Source: an uncultured Collinsella sp. (GTDB lineage Bacteria > Actinomycetota > Coriobacteriia > Coriobacteriales > Coriobacteriaceae). From it: a DNA stretch of 64,000 bases. The position numbers and the translations under genes are program-made. Below the pieces are notes generated by a model. That model made no database searches. It saw nothing but the letters and a program-made list of their open reading frames with translations, and was not told the DNA's origin. The stretch is taken from positions 124,001-188,000 of the forward strand of contig CAKUGM010000001.1 in NCBI GenBank assembly GCA_934654625.1, in the 5' to 3' direction. This document shows positions 49,950-58,184 of this stretch, in pieces; positions within the stretch are counted from its first letter, which is position 1; each line of letters begins with the position of its first letter.

Positions 49950-51350
49950 ATGGACGCAATTGTTGCATTTTTTAGTGGCGTCTCCAGCCTAGGCGTCTCT
50001 GTTGTTATGCCGATCGTGCTCACCATTTTGGGCGTGCTGTTCGGCGCCGGCTTTGGCAAGAGCCTTAAGGCCGGTCTGACCGTCGGTATCGGCTTTATTG
50101 GCCTGAACCTGGTTATCAACCAGCTTATGGGTACCGACCTTGCCGGTGGCGTTAACGCCATGGTTACCCGCTTCAGCCTGTCCCTGAGCGTCATGGACGT
50201 GGGCTGGCCTGCGGCTTCCGCAATCGCCATGGGCTCCATCGTGGGCACCATCATCATCCCCCTGGGCCTGCTTGTGAACATCGTCATGCTGCTCACCAAC
50301 ACCACCCAGACTGCTGACGTCGACATCTGGAACTACTGGCACTTCGCCTTCACCGGCGCTCTTGTTGCCATCGTTACCAACAACGTCGCTTTTGGTATCG
50401 CCGCCGCCATCATCAACGAGGTCATCGTCCTCATCATCGGCGACCTGACCGCTCCGTTGGTCGAGAAGTCCCTTGGCCTTCCCGGCGTCTCCATCCCTCA
50501 CGGCTTCTCCGGTGCTTATGCTCCTATCGCTTTTGCCGTCAATTGGGTCATCGACAAGATCCCTGGCCTGAACAAGATCGACATCAACGTCCGCTCCATG
50601 CAGAAGCAGTTTGGCGTCTTTGGTGAGCCCGTCCTTCTGGGTGCCATCATCGGCCTGCTCATCGGCCTGCTTGCTGGCTACGGCTTCCTGCCCAGCACCG
50701 CCGCTGACGGCACCACCGTCCCGAGCGTTCTGTCCATGGCCGTCTACATGGGCGCCGTCATGGTCCTGATCCCGAAGATGGCCGCCCTCCTCATGGAAGG
50801 CCTCATGCCCGTCTCCGACGCTGCTTCCAGCTTCATCCAGAAGCACTTCCAGAACCGTGGCAAGATCTACATCGGCCTTGACTCCGCTGTTGGTACCGGT
50901 CACCCCGTGACCCTGACCATGGCGCTCATCCTCGTGCCGGTCTCCATCTTCCTGGCCTTCATTCTCCCGGGCAACCAGGTTGTGCCTCTGGCCGACCTCG
51001 CCTGCATCCCTTACATGCTCGTGCTCATCACCCCGATCGTTCATGAGAACGGCTTCCGTGGCCTGATCGTCGGCGTCATCGTCCTGGCTGTTGGTTTCTA
51101 CATCGCTACCGACCTGGCTCCGCTCATCACCTCCGCTGCTGCCAACGTGAACTTCGACATGGGTGGCGCTGCTGCCATCTCCTCCATCTGCGATGGCGCT
51201 AACCCGCTCACTTGGGTCATCACCCGTCTGGGCCAGCTTGGCGACGGCATCGGCCTGGTTATCCCGGCTGTTATTGCCATTGCCATGGCTGTTTGGAACC
51301 GTATGCGCATCCTCAAGGAGGCCAAGGAGCTGCACGCCGAGCAGGCGTAA
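49950..51350 (+). CDS. PTS EIIC component, galactitol/SgcC family
   Basis: 466 residues with about eleven hydrophobic helices. Family regions include 'GVLFGAGFGKSLKAGLTVGIGF', 'VGWPAASAIAMGSIVGT' and 'GLDSAVGTGHPVTLTMALI'. It forms the sugar channel. No EIIA is encoded in the operon or window, so an EIIA elsewhere must serve it. The sugar is unknown. Confidence 0.92.
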   Translation: MDAIVAFFSGVSSLGVSVVMPIVLTILGVLFGAGFGKSLKAGLTVGIGFIGLNLVINQLMGTDLAGGVNAMVTRFSLSLSVMDVGWPAASAIAMGSIVGTIIIPLGLLVNIVMLLTNTTQTADVDIWNYWHFAFTGALVAIVTNNVAFGIAAAIINEVIVLIIGDLTAPLVEKSLGLPGVSIPHGFSGAYAPIAFAVNWVIDKIPGLNKIDINVRSMQKQFGVFGEPVLLGAIIGLLIGLLAGYGFLPSTAADGTTVPSVLSMAVYMGAVMVLIPKMAALLMEGLMPVSDAASSFIQKHFQNRGKIYIGLDSAVGTGHPVTLTMALILVPVSIFLAFILPGNQVVPLADLACIPYMLVLITPIVHENGFRGLIVGVIVLAVGFYIATDLAPLITSAAANVNFDMGGAAAISSICDGANPLTWVITRLGQLGDGIGLVIPAVIAIAMAVWNRMRILKEAKELHAEQA

Positions 51351-51394
51351 TGCACTTGACTCTATGCTTGGAATGCATATGAGCTAGCATCATT

Positions 51395-51427
51395 GGGGCC
51401 CGCGACTCGTATCGCGGGCCCCATCTT
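51395..51427 (+). terminator. Terminator of the PTS operon
   Basis: GGGGCCCGCGA pairs perfectly with TCGCGGGCCCC and is followed by ATCTTTAT. Confidence 0.8.
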
Positions 51428-51489
51428 TATAGAGACGCCGTGCTGCGTGCCGGAGCTGCCGGTGCAAGTGCGCTAGAGGAGTTTTGACT

Positions 51490-52074
51490 ATGGCGAAGAA
51501 AACTGCGAAGAAGACGAGGAGCGTTGAGGAGCCCGCAGCGCTCAAAGTTGGCGTTGCTGCCGGTGTTCCGCCCGAGGAGAGGCGAACTTACACCTATGAT
51601 GCGCGCAGCTATCGTTCCGATGTGCTTATCCCCGCATACGCGTGCATCTTCTTTGCGTGTGTTGCCATCTACTGCGCAGTTACCGGGTTCTTTACGCCCA
51701 TTGCTATCCTCGCGCTCGTTGTTTGCGCCTATACGCTGTTTAACACGTTCGTGGCGCACGCGTATCCGCGCGTGATTGAGCTCGATGCCACGAGCATCAG
51801 CTTCGAGTCGTTTGGACAGAAAAAGACCTTTGTGCTGGATAGGCTCGAGCAGTGTTCGCTCCGCTCCGCGGGCAACAGCGGGCATCTGTATCTGCGAATT
51901 GCCGAGAAGAAAGATGGCGGACGCGGTATTCACGCTCGCTACTTTATCGACACCGAGGACAGCGTTGATCAAGATGGCAATCCCGCAGACGAGCTCAAGG
52001 ATTTCCTTCTCGCCACCGAGGAGCGCGTCGATCCGGAGAATATCCGCGTTATCGCTCGCAAACAGGGCCGCTAA
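51490..52074 (+). CDS. Two-helix membrane protein with PH-like C-terminus
   Basis: 194 residues from the ATG at 51490, nine bases after GAGGAG. A basic N-terminus is followed by two adjacent membrane helices (~45-85). A beta-rich cytoplasmic part ('VIELDATSISFESFGQKKTFVLDRLEQCSLR') resembles bacterial PH-like membrane proteins. Function unknown. Confidence 0.75.
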   Translation: MAKKTAKKTRSVEEPAALKVGVAAGVPPEERRTYTYDARSYRSDVLIPAYACIFFACVAIYCAVTGFFTPIAILALVVCAYTLFNTFVAHAYPRVIELDATSISFESFGQKKTFVLDRLEQCSLRSAGNSGHLYLRIAEKKDGGRGIHARYFIDTEDSVDQDGNPADELKDFLLATEERVDPENIRVIARKQGR

Positions 52075-52213
52075 GAGCATCTGAACCTTTTGGCCCTTCT
52101 GTGCTACGGGACGTCAACCTGACGTAAGATTAAAGCCGTGCCGTTGGTGCGGCTTTATGTTTATCTATATGAAGCGCGTATATGAAACGCGAGTGCAGAT
52201 GAGAGGGGCAGGC

Positions 52214-52594
52214 ATGGCAATGACGAATGAGGGCAATCCGGTGGAGCTTTTCAACATGCATGTGGCGCATGTGGGCATCAATGCGAAAGATCCGCAGGAG
52301 GCGGAGCGCATCGCTAAGCAGTTTGAGCTCCTGTTGGGCTTGCCTCCACGCGAGACGCCCATTTCGTTTTTCTCAGATACCCTGGTCGAGACCATGAAGC
52401 AGAACGGTCGCGGCGAGCACGGTCACATCGGCCTTGCGGTAAACGATACTGCCGCTGCTGAGGCTTGGCTGCGCGAGCGCGGCGTGGAGTTTATCGAGGA
52501 GTCGCGCGTTCTTAACGAGGATGGGTCGACGTTTTTGATCTACCTTAAGGAGCAGATCGGCGGTTTCGCCATTCATCTGTCCCAGGGAAAGTAG
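52214..52594 (+). CDS. VOC/glyoxalase-like domain protein
   Basis: 126 residues from the ATG at 52214, five bases after GAGAGGGG. 'VAHVGINAKDPQEAERIAKQF' and 'GHIGLAVNDTAAAEAWLRERG' are the paired beta-alpha units of the vicinal-oxygen-chelate fold, with a His in each as potential metal ligands. The substrate is unknown; relatives include the VOC domain found with KDPG aldolases. Confidence 0.8.
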   Translation: MAMTNEGNPVELFNMHVAHVGINAKDPQEAERIAKQFELLLGLPPRETPISFFSDTLVETMKQNGRGEHGHIGLAVNDTAAAEAWLRERGVEFIEESRVLNEDGSTFLIYLKEQIGGFAIHLSQGK

Positions 52595-52643
52595 GGGGCT
52601 TTTGCGGCGATTCAAAAGGCTCAAAAGAAATTAAAAAAAGAGC

Positions 52644-52672
52644 TTGAATCGCTTGTCCCGCTCGAGTATTAT
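52644..52672 (+). promoter_or_regulatory. tRNA-Leu(CAG) promoter
   Basis: TTGAAT, 17-base spacer, TATTAT, ending ten bases before the tRNA. Confidence 0.75.
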
Positions 52673-52682
52673 TTAACAGCAC

Positions 52683-52769
52683 GCGGGCGTGGCGGAATTG
52701 GCAGACGCGTAGGCTTCAGGTGCCTATGGGCTTCGGCTCGTGAAGGTTCAAGTCCTTTCGCCCGCACCA
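52683..52769 (+). tRNA. tRNA-Leu (CAG), with encoded CCA
   Basis: 87-base class II tRNA. Acceptor GCGGGCG/CGCCCGC, anticodon CAG in TTCAGGT, long variable arm, T-arm GGTTCAAGTCC. CCA is at 52767-52769. Confidence 0.94.
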
Positions 52770-52780
52770 TTAAATGTTAA

Positions 52781-52808
52781 AGGCTTCCAGCAATGGAGGC
52801 CTTTTTTG
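52781..52808 (+). terminator. Terminator of tRNA-Leu(CAG)
   Basis: AGGCTTCCA pairs with TGGAGGCCT (one wobble) around GCAA, followed by TTTTTT. Confidence 0.85.
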
Positions 52809-52831
52809 TTAGGGCGCCGCGCGCGGATTCG

Positions 52832-53878
52832 CTAATACAGGTTGAATGCTGCTTCGACCAGCTCGTCGAGGCTTTTCTGCTTGAGGCTAAACGTTTTTGA
52901 AGAATGATCGTAGTCGAATTCGAGCGATCCGTAAGAGGACTCGTTGTCGTCGTCCTCGACCTCATCCAACGCGTCGTTGTATATTCCGCGCACGCGTTCT
53001 TTCTGGGCATCAGTCAGCTCGCTGTGAGTGCTGGTCAGCCCTTCATCGTAGAGATAGTCGTTAAGCTCCTCGTGAAGAGTCTCATCGAAATCGTAGGTGT
53101 CTGGAACGAAATAATCGAAAAAGGCCGTACCACGGTTGTCGGACGAATCGTCAAAGTCGGTGAAGGCGTAGACGCTGTCGATTTGATACGTAAAGCTGTC
53201 CAGAAGCTTATCGGCATAAGGCGACGGGTCGATACCGAGCTCCTCGGCGCTATAGCCGCAGGAGCTTTCGAGCTCTTGCGAGAAGTCGTCGCAGATGCGT
53301 TTGTGTACGCTTTCGTTGTCTTGTAGATTGGAAAGGGCCTGGTCGGTGGCGTCGTAAACGGCGCGATCTTCTTCATCCAGCTCCGTGGGGTCCAGTTCGT
53401 CTGTTCGGGAGTGACTGGAAGAATCCTCGTCATACGTGAAGAACGCGTTGTCAAACGACGAGGGCAGACTCACGTCAGAAAGACCGCTGTCAAGAAGGTT
53501 GCCAGCGGTACCAAGAATAAAGAGTGCGAGGATGACGATGGCGACCTTGTTGCGACGTGCCGCCCTCTTGGGAGAATTGCTTGGGGCGAGGTCGGCTGTG
53601 CGTGGCTTTCGATTTGACTTGTTGCTGTTTGCCTCGAGAATTGCCTTCCAGGGACGGGAAGGTCTTTTGGAAGCAGCGTTTGAATCACTGCCGGCAGCGC
53701 CGGTGGGGGAGTCGTCGGTGGGCGCGCGGTAGGAGTCGGGGCGCTTTTGCGGCGCAGAGTAACTGCGATTGGCAAACGAACATGCATCGCCGGAGAAATC
53801 GTCTTGAAGCGTATCTTCCGGCATTACGGGCTCGCCCGCATTGAACGGATCGATATTCGAATCGTGGCGTGTTCTCAT
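52832..53878 (-). CDS. Single-helix membrane protein with acidic extracytoplasmic domain
   Basis: 348 residues from the ATG at 53878, after CTGGAG. About 105 polar, disordered N-terminal residues precede one membrane helix ('NKVAIVILALFILGTAGNLL'). The following ~220 residues are acidic, rich in Asp, Ser and Tyr. No family is recognised. It is a candidate envelope protein. Confidence 0.7.
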   Translation of the reverse strand: MRTRHDSNIDPFNAGEPVMPEDTLQDDFSGDACSFANRSYSAPQKRPDSYRAPTDDSPTGAAGSDSNAASKRPSRPWKAILEANSNKSNRKPRTADLAPSNSPKRAARRNKVAIVILALFILGTAGNLLDSGLSDVSLPSSFDNAFFTYDEDSSSHSRTDELDPTELDEEDRAVYDATDQALSNLQDNESVHKRICDDFSQELESSCGYSAEELGIDPSPYADKLLDSFTYQIDSVYAFTDFDDSSDNRGTAFFDYFVPDTYDFDETLHEELNDYLYDEGLTSTHSELTDAQKERVRGIYNDALDEVEDDDNESSYGSLEFDYDHSSKTFSLKQKSLDELVEAAFNLY

Positions 53879-54014
53879 GGTGCACTCCAGGGTCGCGTTG
53901 GCTTGAGGCCAGTATACGCGAGAGGCGCGATCCCATGAGCCGTGACCGATAACAAAAGGTCCGACGCTGGGCGCCGGACTCTTCAATCAAATAATGGCTG
54001 TAAGGGAATCGGAC

Positions 54015-54179
54015 CTAGAGGTCCCAACCGTCATCATCGCTCGGACCGCGGTCGACATACATCTTGCTCGTGCGCTTCTCGAGGAAAAACGCCACCAGTC
54101 CAATGACAAGAATGCCTACGACAAAGAGAATGCCCACGCCCTCGCGCGTGCCGAACAAAAAGGAAAAAAACGTGTCCAT
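54015..54179 (-). CDS. 54-residue membrane protein divergent from serS
   Basis: Reads [16 protein letters not shown], then a hydrophobic helix ('[19 protein letters not shown]') and a polar tail ending in 'DDDGWDL'. AAGGTGAG lies about nine bases before the ATG. The clear helix, ribosome site and compact frame support a real small membrane protein of unknown role. Confidence 0.65.
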   Translation of the reverse strand: MDTFFSFLFGTREGVGILFVVGILVIGLVAFFLEKRTSKMYVDRGPSDDDGWDL

Positions 54180-54311
54180 CCAGCCATCTCACCTTCTGGG
54201 GGGTCAAGTCAAACTGGCATAAGTATATACTTGCGACAGCAATGGTATATTGCCAACCTGAATACACATCGCGGTGCCGGCGCGGCGCCGGCGCGGTACA
54301 ACGGAGGAAGC

Positions 54312-55595
54312 ATGCTCGATATCAAATTCGTTCGAGAGAATCCCGATGCTGTCGATGAGGCTATGGCCAATCGTCAGACCTCGTGGGATCGCCAGAAGTT
54401 CTTTGAGATGGATGACGAGCGCCGCCAGGTTATCGTCGAGGTTGAGGAGCTTCAGGCTACGCGCAATGCCGAGTCCAAGAAGATCGGTGTCCTGATGAAG
54501 GAGGGCAAGAAGGAGGAGGCCGAGGCTGCCAAGGAGGCCGTGCGCGAGGTCAACGAGAAAATTGACGGCCTTGCCGAGCGCCGCACCCAGATCGAGGCCG
54601 ATCTGACCGACTTCATGGCCCATCTTCCCAACATCCCGTGCGAGGCCACCCCGTATGGCAAGGACGAGGACGAGAATATCGAGCGTCGCCGTTGGGGCAC
54701 CCCGCGTGAGTTCGATTTCGAGTTCAAGGCTCACTGGGATCTGGGTACCGACCTCAACATTCTCGATTTCGAGCGCGGCAACAAGCTCTCGGGTAGCCGT
54801 TTCACCGTTCTCGGTGGCGCTGGCGCCCGTCTTGAGCGTGCACTCATCAACTTCTTTGTGGACACGCACACGAGCCGTGGCTTCAAAGAGTGGTGGCCGC
54901 CTATCGTCGTTAAGCGCCAGACCATGTTCGGCACGGGCCAGCTGCCCAAGTTCGAGGACGACGCCTATCACGTGTCGGGCGACAACTTCTTGATCCCCAC
55001 CGCCGAGGTCGTGCTTACCAACCTGCATGCCGGCGAGGTGCTCGATGCCGATACGCTGCCGCGCCGCTACACCGCTTTTACCCCGTGCTTCCGCGAGGAG
55101 GCCGGCTCTGCCGGTCGTGACACCCGCGGTATCATCCGCCAGCATGAGTTCGACAAGGTCGAGATGGTCAAGTTCGCCAAGCCCGAGGAATCCGACGCCG
55201 AGCTCGAGAGCATGACTGCCGAGGCAGAGTATCTTCTGCAGCAGCTGGGCCTTCCGTATCGCGTGATCAGCCTGTGCACGGGCGACTTGGGCTTCTCGGC
55301 CCGTCAGACCTATGATGTCGAGGTTTGGCTGCCCAGCTACAACGCGTACAAGGAGATTTCGTCCTGCTCCAACTGTGGCGACTTCCAGGCGCGCCGCGCT
55401 AACATCAAGTATCGTGACCCCGCCAACTTCAAGGGCTCGCGCTACCTGCACACCCTTAACGGCTCTGGCCTGCCGGCTGGCCGCACCATGGCAGCCATTC
55501 TGGAGAACTATCAGAACGAGGACGGTACGGTGACCATCCCTGAGGTGCTGCGTCCCTATATGGGTGGCCTGGAGAAAATTGTGCCCGAGGCGTAA
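54312..55595 (+). CDS. serS: Seryl-tRNA synthetase
   Basis: 427 residues from the ATG at 54312, after ACGGAGG. The N-terminal ~100 residues are the long antiparallel coiled coil that contacts the tRNA-Ser variable arm. Class II motifs follow: motif 1 near '[21 protein letters not shown]', motif 2 '[24 protein letters not shown]' and motif 3 '[20 protein letters not shown]'. It charges tRNA-Ser, including the tRNA-Ser(GCT) encoded 5 kb downstream. The leader is too short for a T-box. Confidence 0.96.
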   Translation: MLDIKFVRENPDAVDEAMANRQTSWDRQKFFEMDDERRQVIVEVEELQATRNAESKKIGVLMKEGKKEEAEAAKEAVREVNEKIDGLAERRTQIEADLTDFMAHLPNIPCEATPYGKDEDENIERRRWGTPREFDFEFKAHWDLGTDLNILDFERGNKLSGSRFTVLGGAGARLERALINFFVDTHTSRGFKEWWPPIVVKRQTMFGTGQLPKFEDDAYHVSGDNFLIPTAEVVLTNLHAGEVLDADTLPRRYTAFTPCFREEAGSAGRDTRGIIRQHEFDKVEMVKFAKPEESDAELESMTAEAEYLLQQLGLPYRVISLCTGDLGFSARQTYDVEVWLPSYNAYKEISSCSNCGDFQARRANIKYRDPANFKGSRYLHTLNGSGLPAGRTMAAILENYQNEDGTVTIPEVLRPYMGGLEKIVPEA

Positions 55596-55622
55596 GGTCT
55601 CTTGCAAACATATCGCATGATG

Positions 55623-55657
55623 AGCGGCGGGGCCACGGGGCTCCGCCGCTTTTGCTT
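55623..55657 (+). terminator. serS terminator
   Basis: AGCGGCGGGGCC pairs with GGCTCCGCCGCT (one mismatch) around a short loop and is followed by TTTTGCTT. Confidence 0.75.
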
Positions 55658-55701
55658 GCGCCGCGGTCTGCGACGTTTTGACGCGGAAGACGGGTCAAAA
55701 C

Positions 55702-55741
55702 AAAAAAAGGCCCGATTCCCGGGGGAAGTGGGAATCGGGCC
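55702..55741 (-). terminator. Terminator of the first lipoprotein gene
   Basis: GGCCCGATTCCC pairs perfectly with GGGAATCGGGCC; on the minus strand it is followed by TTTTTTT. Confidence 0.85.
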
Positions 55742-55804
55742 CTGCTCGCGCGCTCACGCTGCCCTGCGGGCTATTCTGCGTGTGGCGCCATGCCGGAGGT
55801 GGCG

Positions 55805-56455
55805 CTACTTTCTCGTTCCGGAGATGACAAGTCCGTTCTCCTCGCAGAGATCCTTGATGCTAATGTCCTTGGCCTCAAGCTTCTTTTCCTCAAGATCTTC
55901 TTCGCAGAACTCAATGGACTCAAGGAATGCCTTGCAGGCGGGATCGTCGGTGGTCGCCATGAAGAGGGTGATCTCGACGCTTCTTCCGGAGTTGGGAATA
56001 TCGGTCACGAGGTGCATGCTTGGCGTCTTGTGCCAGGTGAAGTTGACGGTCTTCCAGGTGTACCGGCCGATGGTCACGTCTTCTCCGCGTTCGTAGCCGT
56101 CGCGGTCCGCGTCTCTGTTGGCAACCTCCTCAGCGTTCTTTGTGGAGCTCACGCCAAAGGAGATGACTTTGTTGCTATCCTCGATGCCGTTGAAGAGGAT
56201 TTCAGACACATTGCCATCGCTTCCGCTGCGCGCCCATACGTCGTAGCCCTCAGGTGCGTAAGCCTTGAACCACGTAAAGTCGATACGGTCGTCGGCGGGC
56301 TTTTTGGACTCCTTCTTTTCGGTCGCCTGCTTGGGGGCGCTGCCGGCGTCGCTGCCAGCAGGCTTTGCAGAGCTACCGCCGTTGCAGCCCATGAGGGCCA
56401 TGCTCAGGGCAAGAGCCGCAACGCATACCGCCAATAGCTTCTTGGTGATCTTCAT
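55805..56455 (-). CDS. Lipoprotein, tandem paralogue 1
   Basis: 216 residues, AGGAC before the ATG. The signal 'KLLAVCVAALALSMALMGCN' ends in a lipobox (LMGC). After a Ser/Ala/Lys linker, the mature domain includes 'RIDFTWFKAYAPEGYDVW' and 'GRYTWKTVNFTWHKTPSMHLV'. It shares its signal and fold with the gene upstream (56548-57180), so the pair arose by tandem duplication. Unlike its paralogue it has Cys residues in 'DDPACKAFLESIEFCEED'. Surface-exposed; function unknown. Confidence 0.85.
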   Translation of the reverse strand: MKITKKLLAVCVAALALSMALMGCNGGSSAKPAGSDAGSAPKQATEKKESKKPADDRIDFTWFKAYAPEGYDVWARSGSDGNVSEILFNGIEDSNKVISFGVSSTKNAEEVANRDADRDGYERGEDVTIGRYTWKTVNFTWHKTPSMHLVTDIPNSGRSVEITLFMATTDDPACKAFLESIEFCEEDLEEKKLEAKDISIKDLCEENGLVISGTRK

Positions 56456-56547
56456 AGGTCCTCGTCCTTTCTTGCTCGTCCCTCTCCGTTTTCCTTACAG
56501 ACCGTTGTGTGGAGCAACGTCTGTCGTACACAAATGAACTGCGGGGG

Positions 56548-57180
56548 TTACTTTCCCGGCTTGTACTCAGTGAGGCCGTTTTCCTTGCAGAGGTCGGCAA
56601 TGCTGACGTTCTTGGCCTCGTTATGCGCCTCTTCGAGGTTCTCGGGGAACTCGAGGGACTCGAGGAATGCCTTGACGGCGGGGTCGTCGGGAGTCGTCAT
56701 GAACAGGTAGATAACGACGCTTTGGCCGGTATCGGGAATCTCGGCGATCAGCTCGACGCTCGGCGTCTTGTTCCAGGTGAAGTTGACGGTCTTCCAGGTG
56801 TACTTGCCGATAGTGATGTCTTCGCCTGCGGTGTAGCCGTCGCTGTCGGTTTCATCGGCAACGAGCGTCTCGGCGTCGTCGGACTCGACATCAAAGGAGA
56901 TGGACTTATCGCTCTCTTCGACATTCTTGAAGCAAATGCTGCCGACGAAGCCGCCGTCACCGGTGTCGGACCAGACGTCATAGCCCTCGGGCACAGAGGC
57001 CTTGAACCAGGTGAAGTCGATGCGGTCGTCCGCGGGCTTCTTGGACTCCTTTTGCTCGGAAGTGCCCTTGGAGGCGCTCCCGCCACTGGAAGAACTTGTG
57101 CCGCTGTTGCAGCCCATGAGAGCCATGCTCAGGGCAAGAGCGGCGACGCATACTGCCAGTAGCTTCTTGGTGATCTTCAT
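56548..57180 (-). CDS. Lipoprotein, tandem paralogue 2
   Basis: 210 residues from the ATG at 57180, three bases after AAGGA. The first ~24 residues, with the lipobox Cys, are almost identical to paralogue 1. The mature part shares 'RIDFTWFKA', 'PEGYDVW', 'KYTWKTVNFTWNKTPS' and 'FLESLEF'. The two genes lie head-to-tail about 90 bases apart and are probably co-transcribed. Confidence 0.85.
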   Translation of the reverse strand: MKITKKLLAVCVAALALSMALMGCNSGTSSSSGGSASKGTSEQKESKKPADDRIDFTWFKASVPEGYDVWSDTGDGGFVGSICFKNVEESDKSISFDVESDDAETLVADETDSDGYTAGEDITIGKYTWKTVNFTWNKTPSVELIAEIPDTGQSVVIYLFMTTPDDPAVKAFLESLEFPENLEEAHNEAKNVSIADLCKENGLTEYKPGK

Positions 57181-57476
57181 AGGTCCTTGTCCTTTCGTGT
57201 GCGTTCTTTTCATTTCGACCCATGAGTCGCTGTGTGGATCAACGGATGCCGTCATGGGTCCTTCCTACTTACGAGGCTATCGGTCAGGGACATTTTGAGA
57301 AGTGCCTTGGGTCCCGAAAGCGTCGTGCAAAGCGTCACAAGCGTCCCATTTGTGAATGTGGGGCAACAACATGGGGAGAAGGGAAAAATATTTGGGCAAG
57401 GGCGAGCCATCTACCTGCCTTTCTGTTGCTTGGATGCGGGCGGCTAAAAATTTTTTGACTTTAAGAAAATTTTTTC

Positions 57477-57505
57477 TTGACGCGACCTAGGGGCGGTGGC
57501 ATTAT
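57477..57505 (+). promoter_or_regulatory. tRNA-Arg promoter
   Basis: TTGACG, a 17-base spacer and CATTAT, with A/T tracts immediately upstream that could act as an UP element. Confidence 0.7.
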
Positions 57506-57517
57506 AAATAGCGCGCT

Positions 57518-57594
57518 GCGGCATTAGCTCAGCTGGATAGAGCGTTTGACTACGAATCAAAAGGTCATAGGTTCGAATCCTATATGCCGCACCA
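57518..57594 (+). tRNA. tRNA-Arg (ACG), with encoded CCA
   Basis: 77-base cloverleaf. Acceptor GCGGCAT/ATGCCGC, D-arm TAGCTCAGCTGGATAGAGC, anticodon ACG in CTACGAA, T-arm GGTTCGAATCC. CCA is at 57592-57594. Confidence 0.95.
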
Positions 57595-57605
57595 ACCGAA
57601 TGTTA

Positions 57606-57634
57606 GGCCCCCAGCAATGGGGGCTTTTCTTTTA
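57606..57634 (+). terminator. Terminator of tRNA-Arg
   Basis: GCCCCC/GGGGGC around AGCAAT, followed by TTTTCTTTT. Confidence 0.8.
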
Positions 57635-57761
57635 TCGCGGTTTTTGTTCAGCCTGCGATAGGCTTGGTGATGCTGATCTTGGCTCTGTGCTCATGGCAAT
57701 GTGCGCAGATTTGGAGCGCGGGACCGGTTTCGGATTTTCTTATGGGGCAAGTCCTCTGAAA

Positions 57762-57945
57762 TGGTGGAAAAAATCAAAATATGTACGATGGGCCTGTCTG
57801 TTCTAGATATGCATAGCGTTCAGAATGAGTTGCAAGGCCCTTATGACAAGCGTGAGCGCCGTTTGTGCTTGCCATAAGGACTGCCAGGCTTCTGAAGGTT
57901 TGAAAAACGTCCTTCTGAATCGAACACATTTTGATTTTTCCACCA
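57762..57945. repeat. 184-bp imperfect foldback element
   Basis: TGGTGGAAAAAATCAAAAT (57762-57780) is nearly the complement of 57927-57945. A second matching block lies inside: CCTTATGACAAGC with GCTTGCCATAAGG. The structure is a long, eroded inverted repeat with no coding frame, filling most of the gap between tRNA-Arg and the TPR gene. It could be a degenerate MITE or a structured RNA. Confidence 0.6.
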
Positions 57946-58184
57946 AAATGGACGGGTCGGCTTGCAGGATATGCCAAGACTGCTCGAGCAGGCTATTTTT
58001 TATTCAAATTGACCGCCATTTTATGCATTTATGATGTCTGCCGGGCGGCTTGCCCCGTCCCCCGTGCTCATAGCCACCGACTGCCGGAAGCCTTGCTTTC
58101 GGGATTTCGTATCGAACGTATGATGAGTGTGGAACAATTAGCTGCCAGCACGTTACCGGTGGCCTAAACAAGAAGGACGAGGCA

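Noticed and set aside
48795..51335. Very long open frames on the minus strand opposite the YjbQ/PTS genes (48795-49886, 49989-51335)
   Set aside because: They mirror strongly coding plus-strand genes with GC-rich third positions. Translations are His/Asp-rich with no family features.
54235..54311. T-box riboswitch before serS
   Set aside because: The leader is too short and no anti-terminator or terminator pair is visible.
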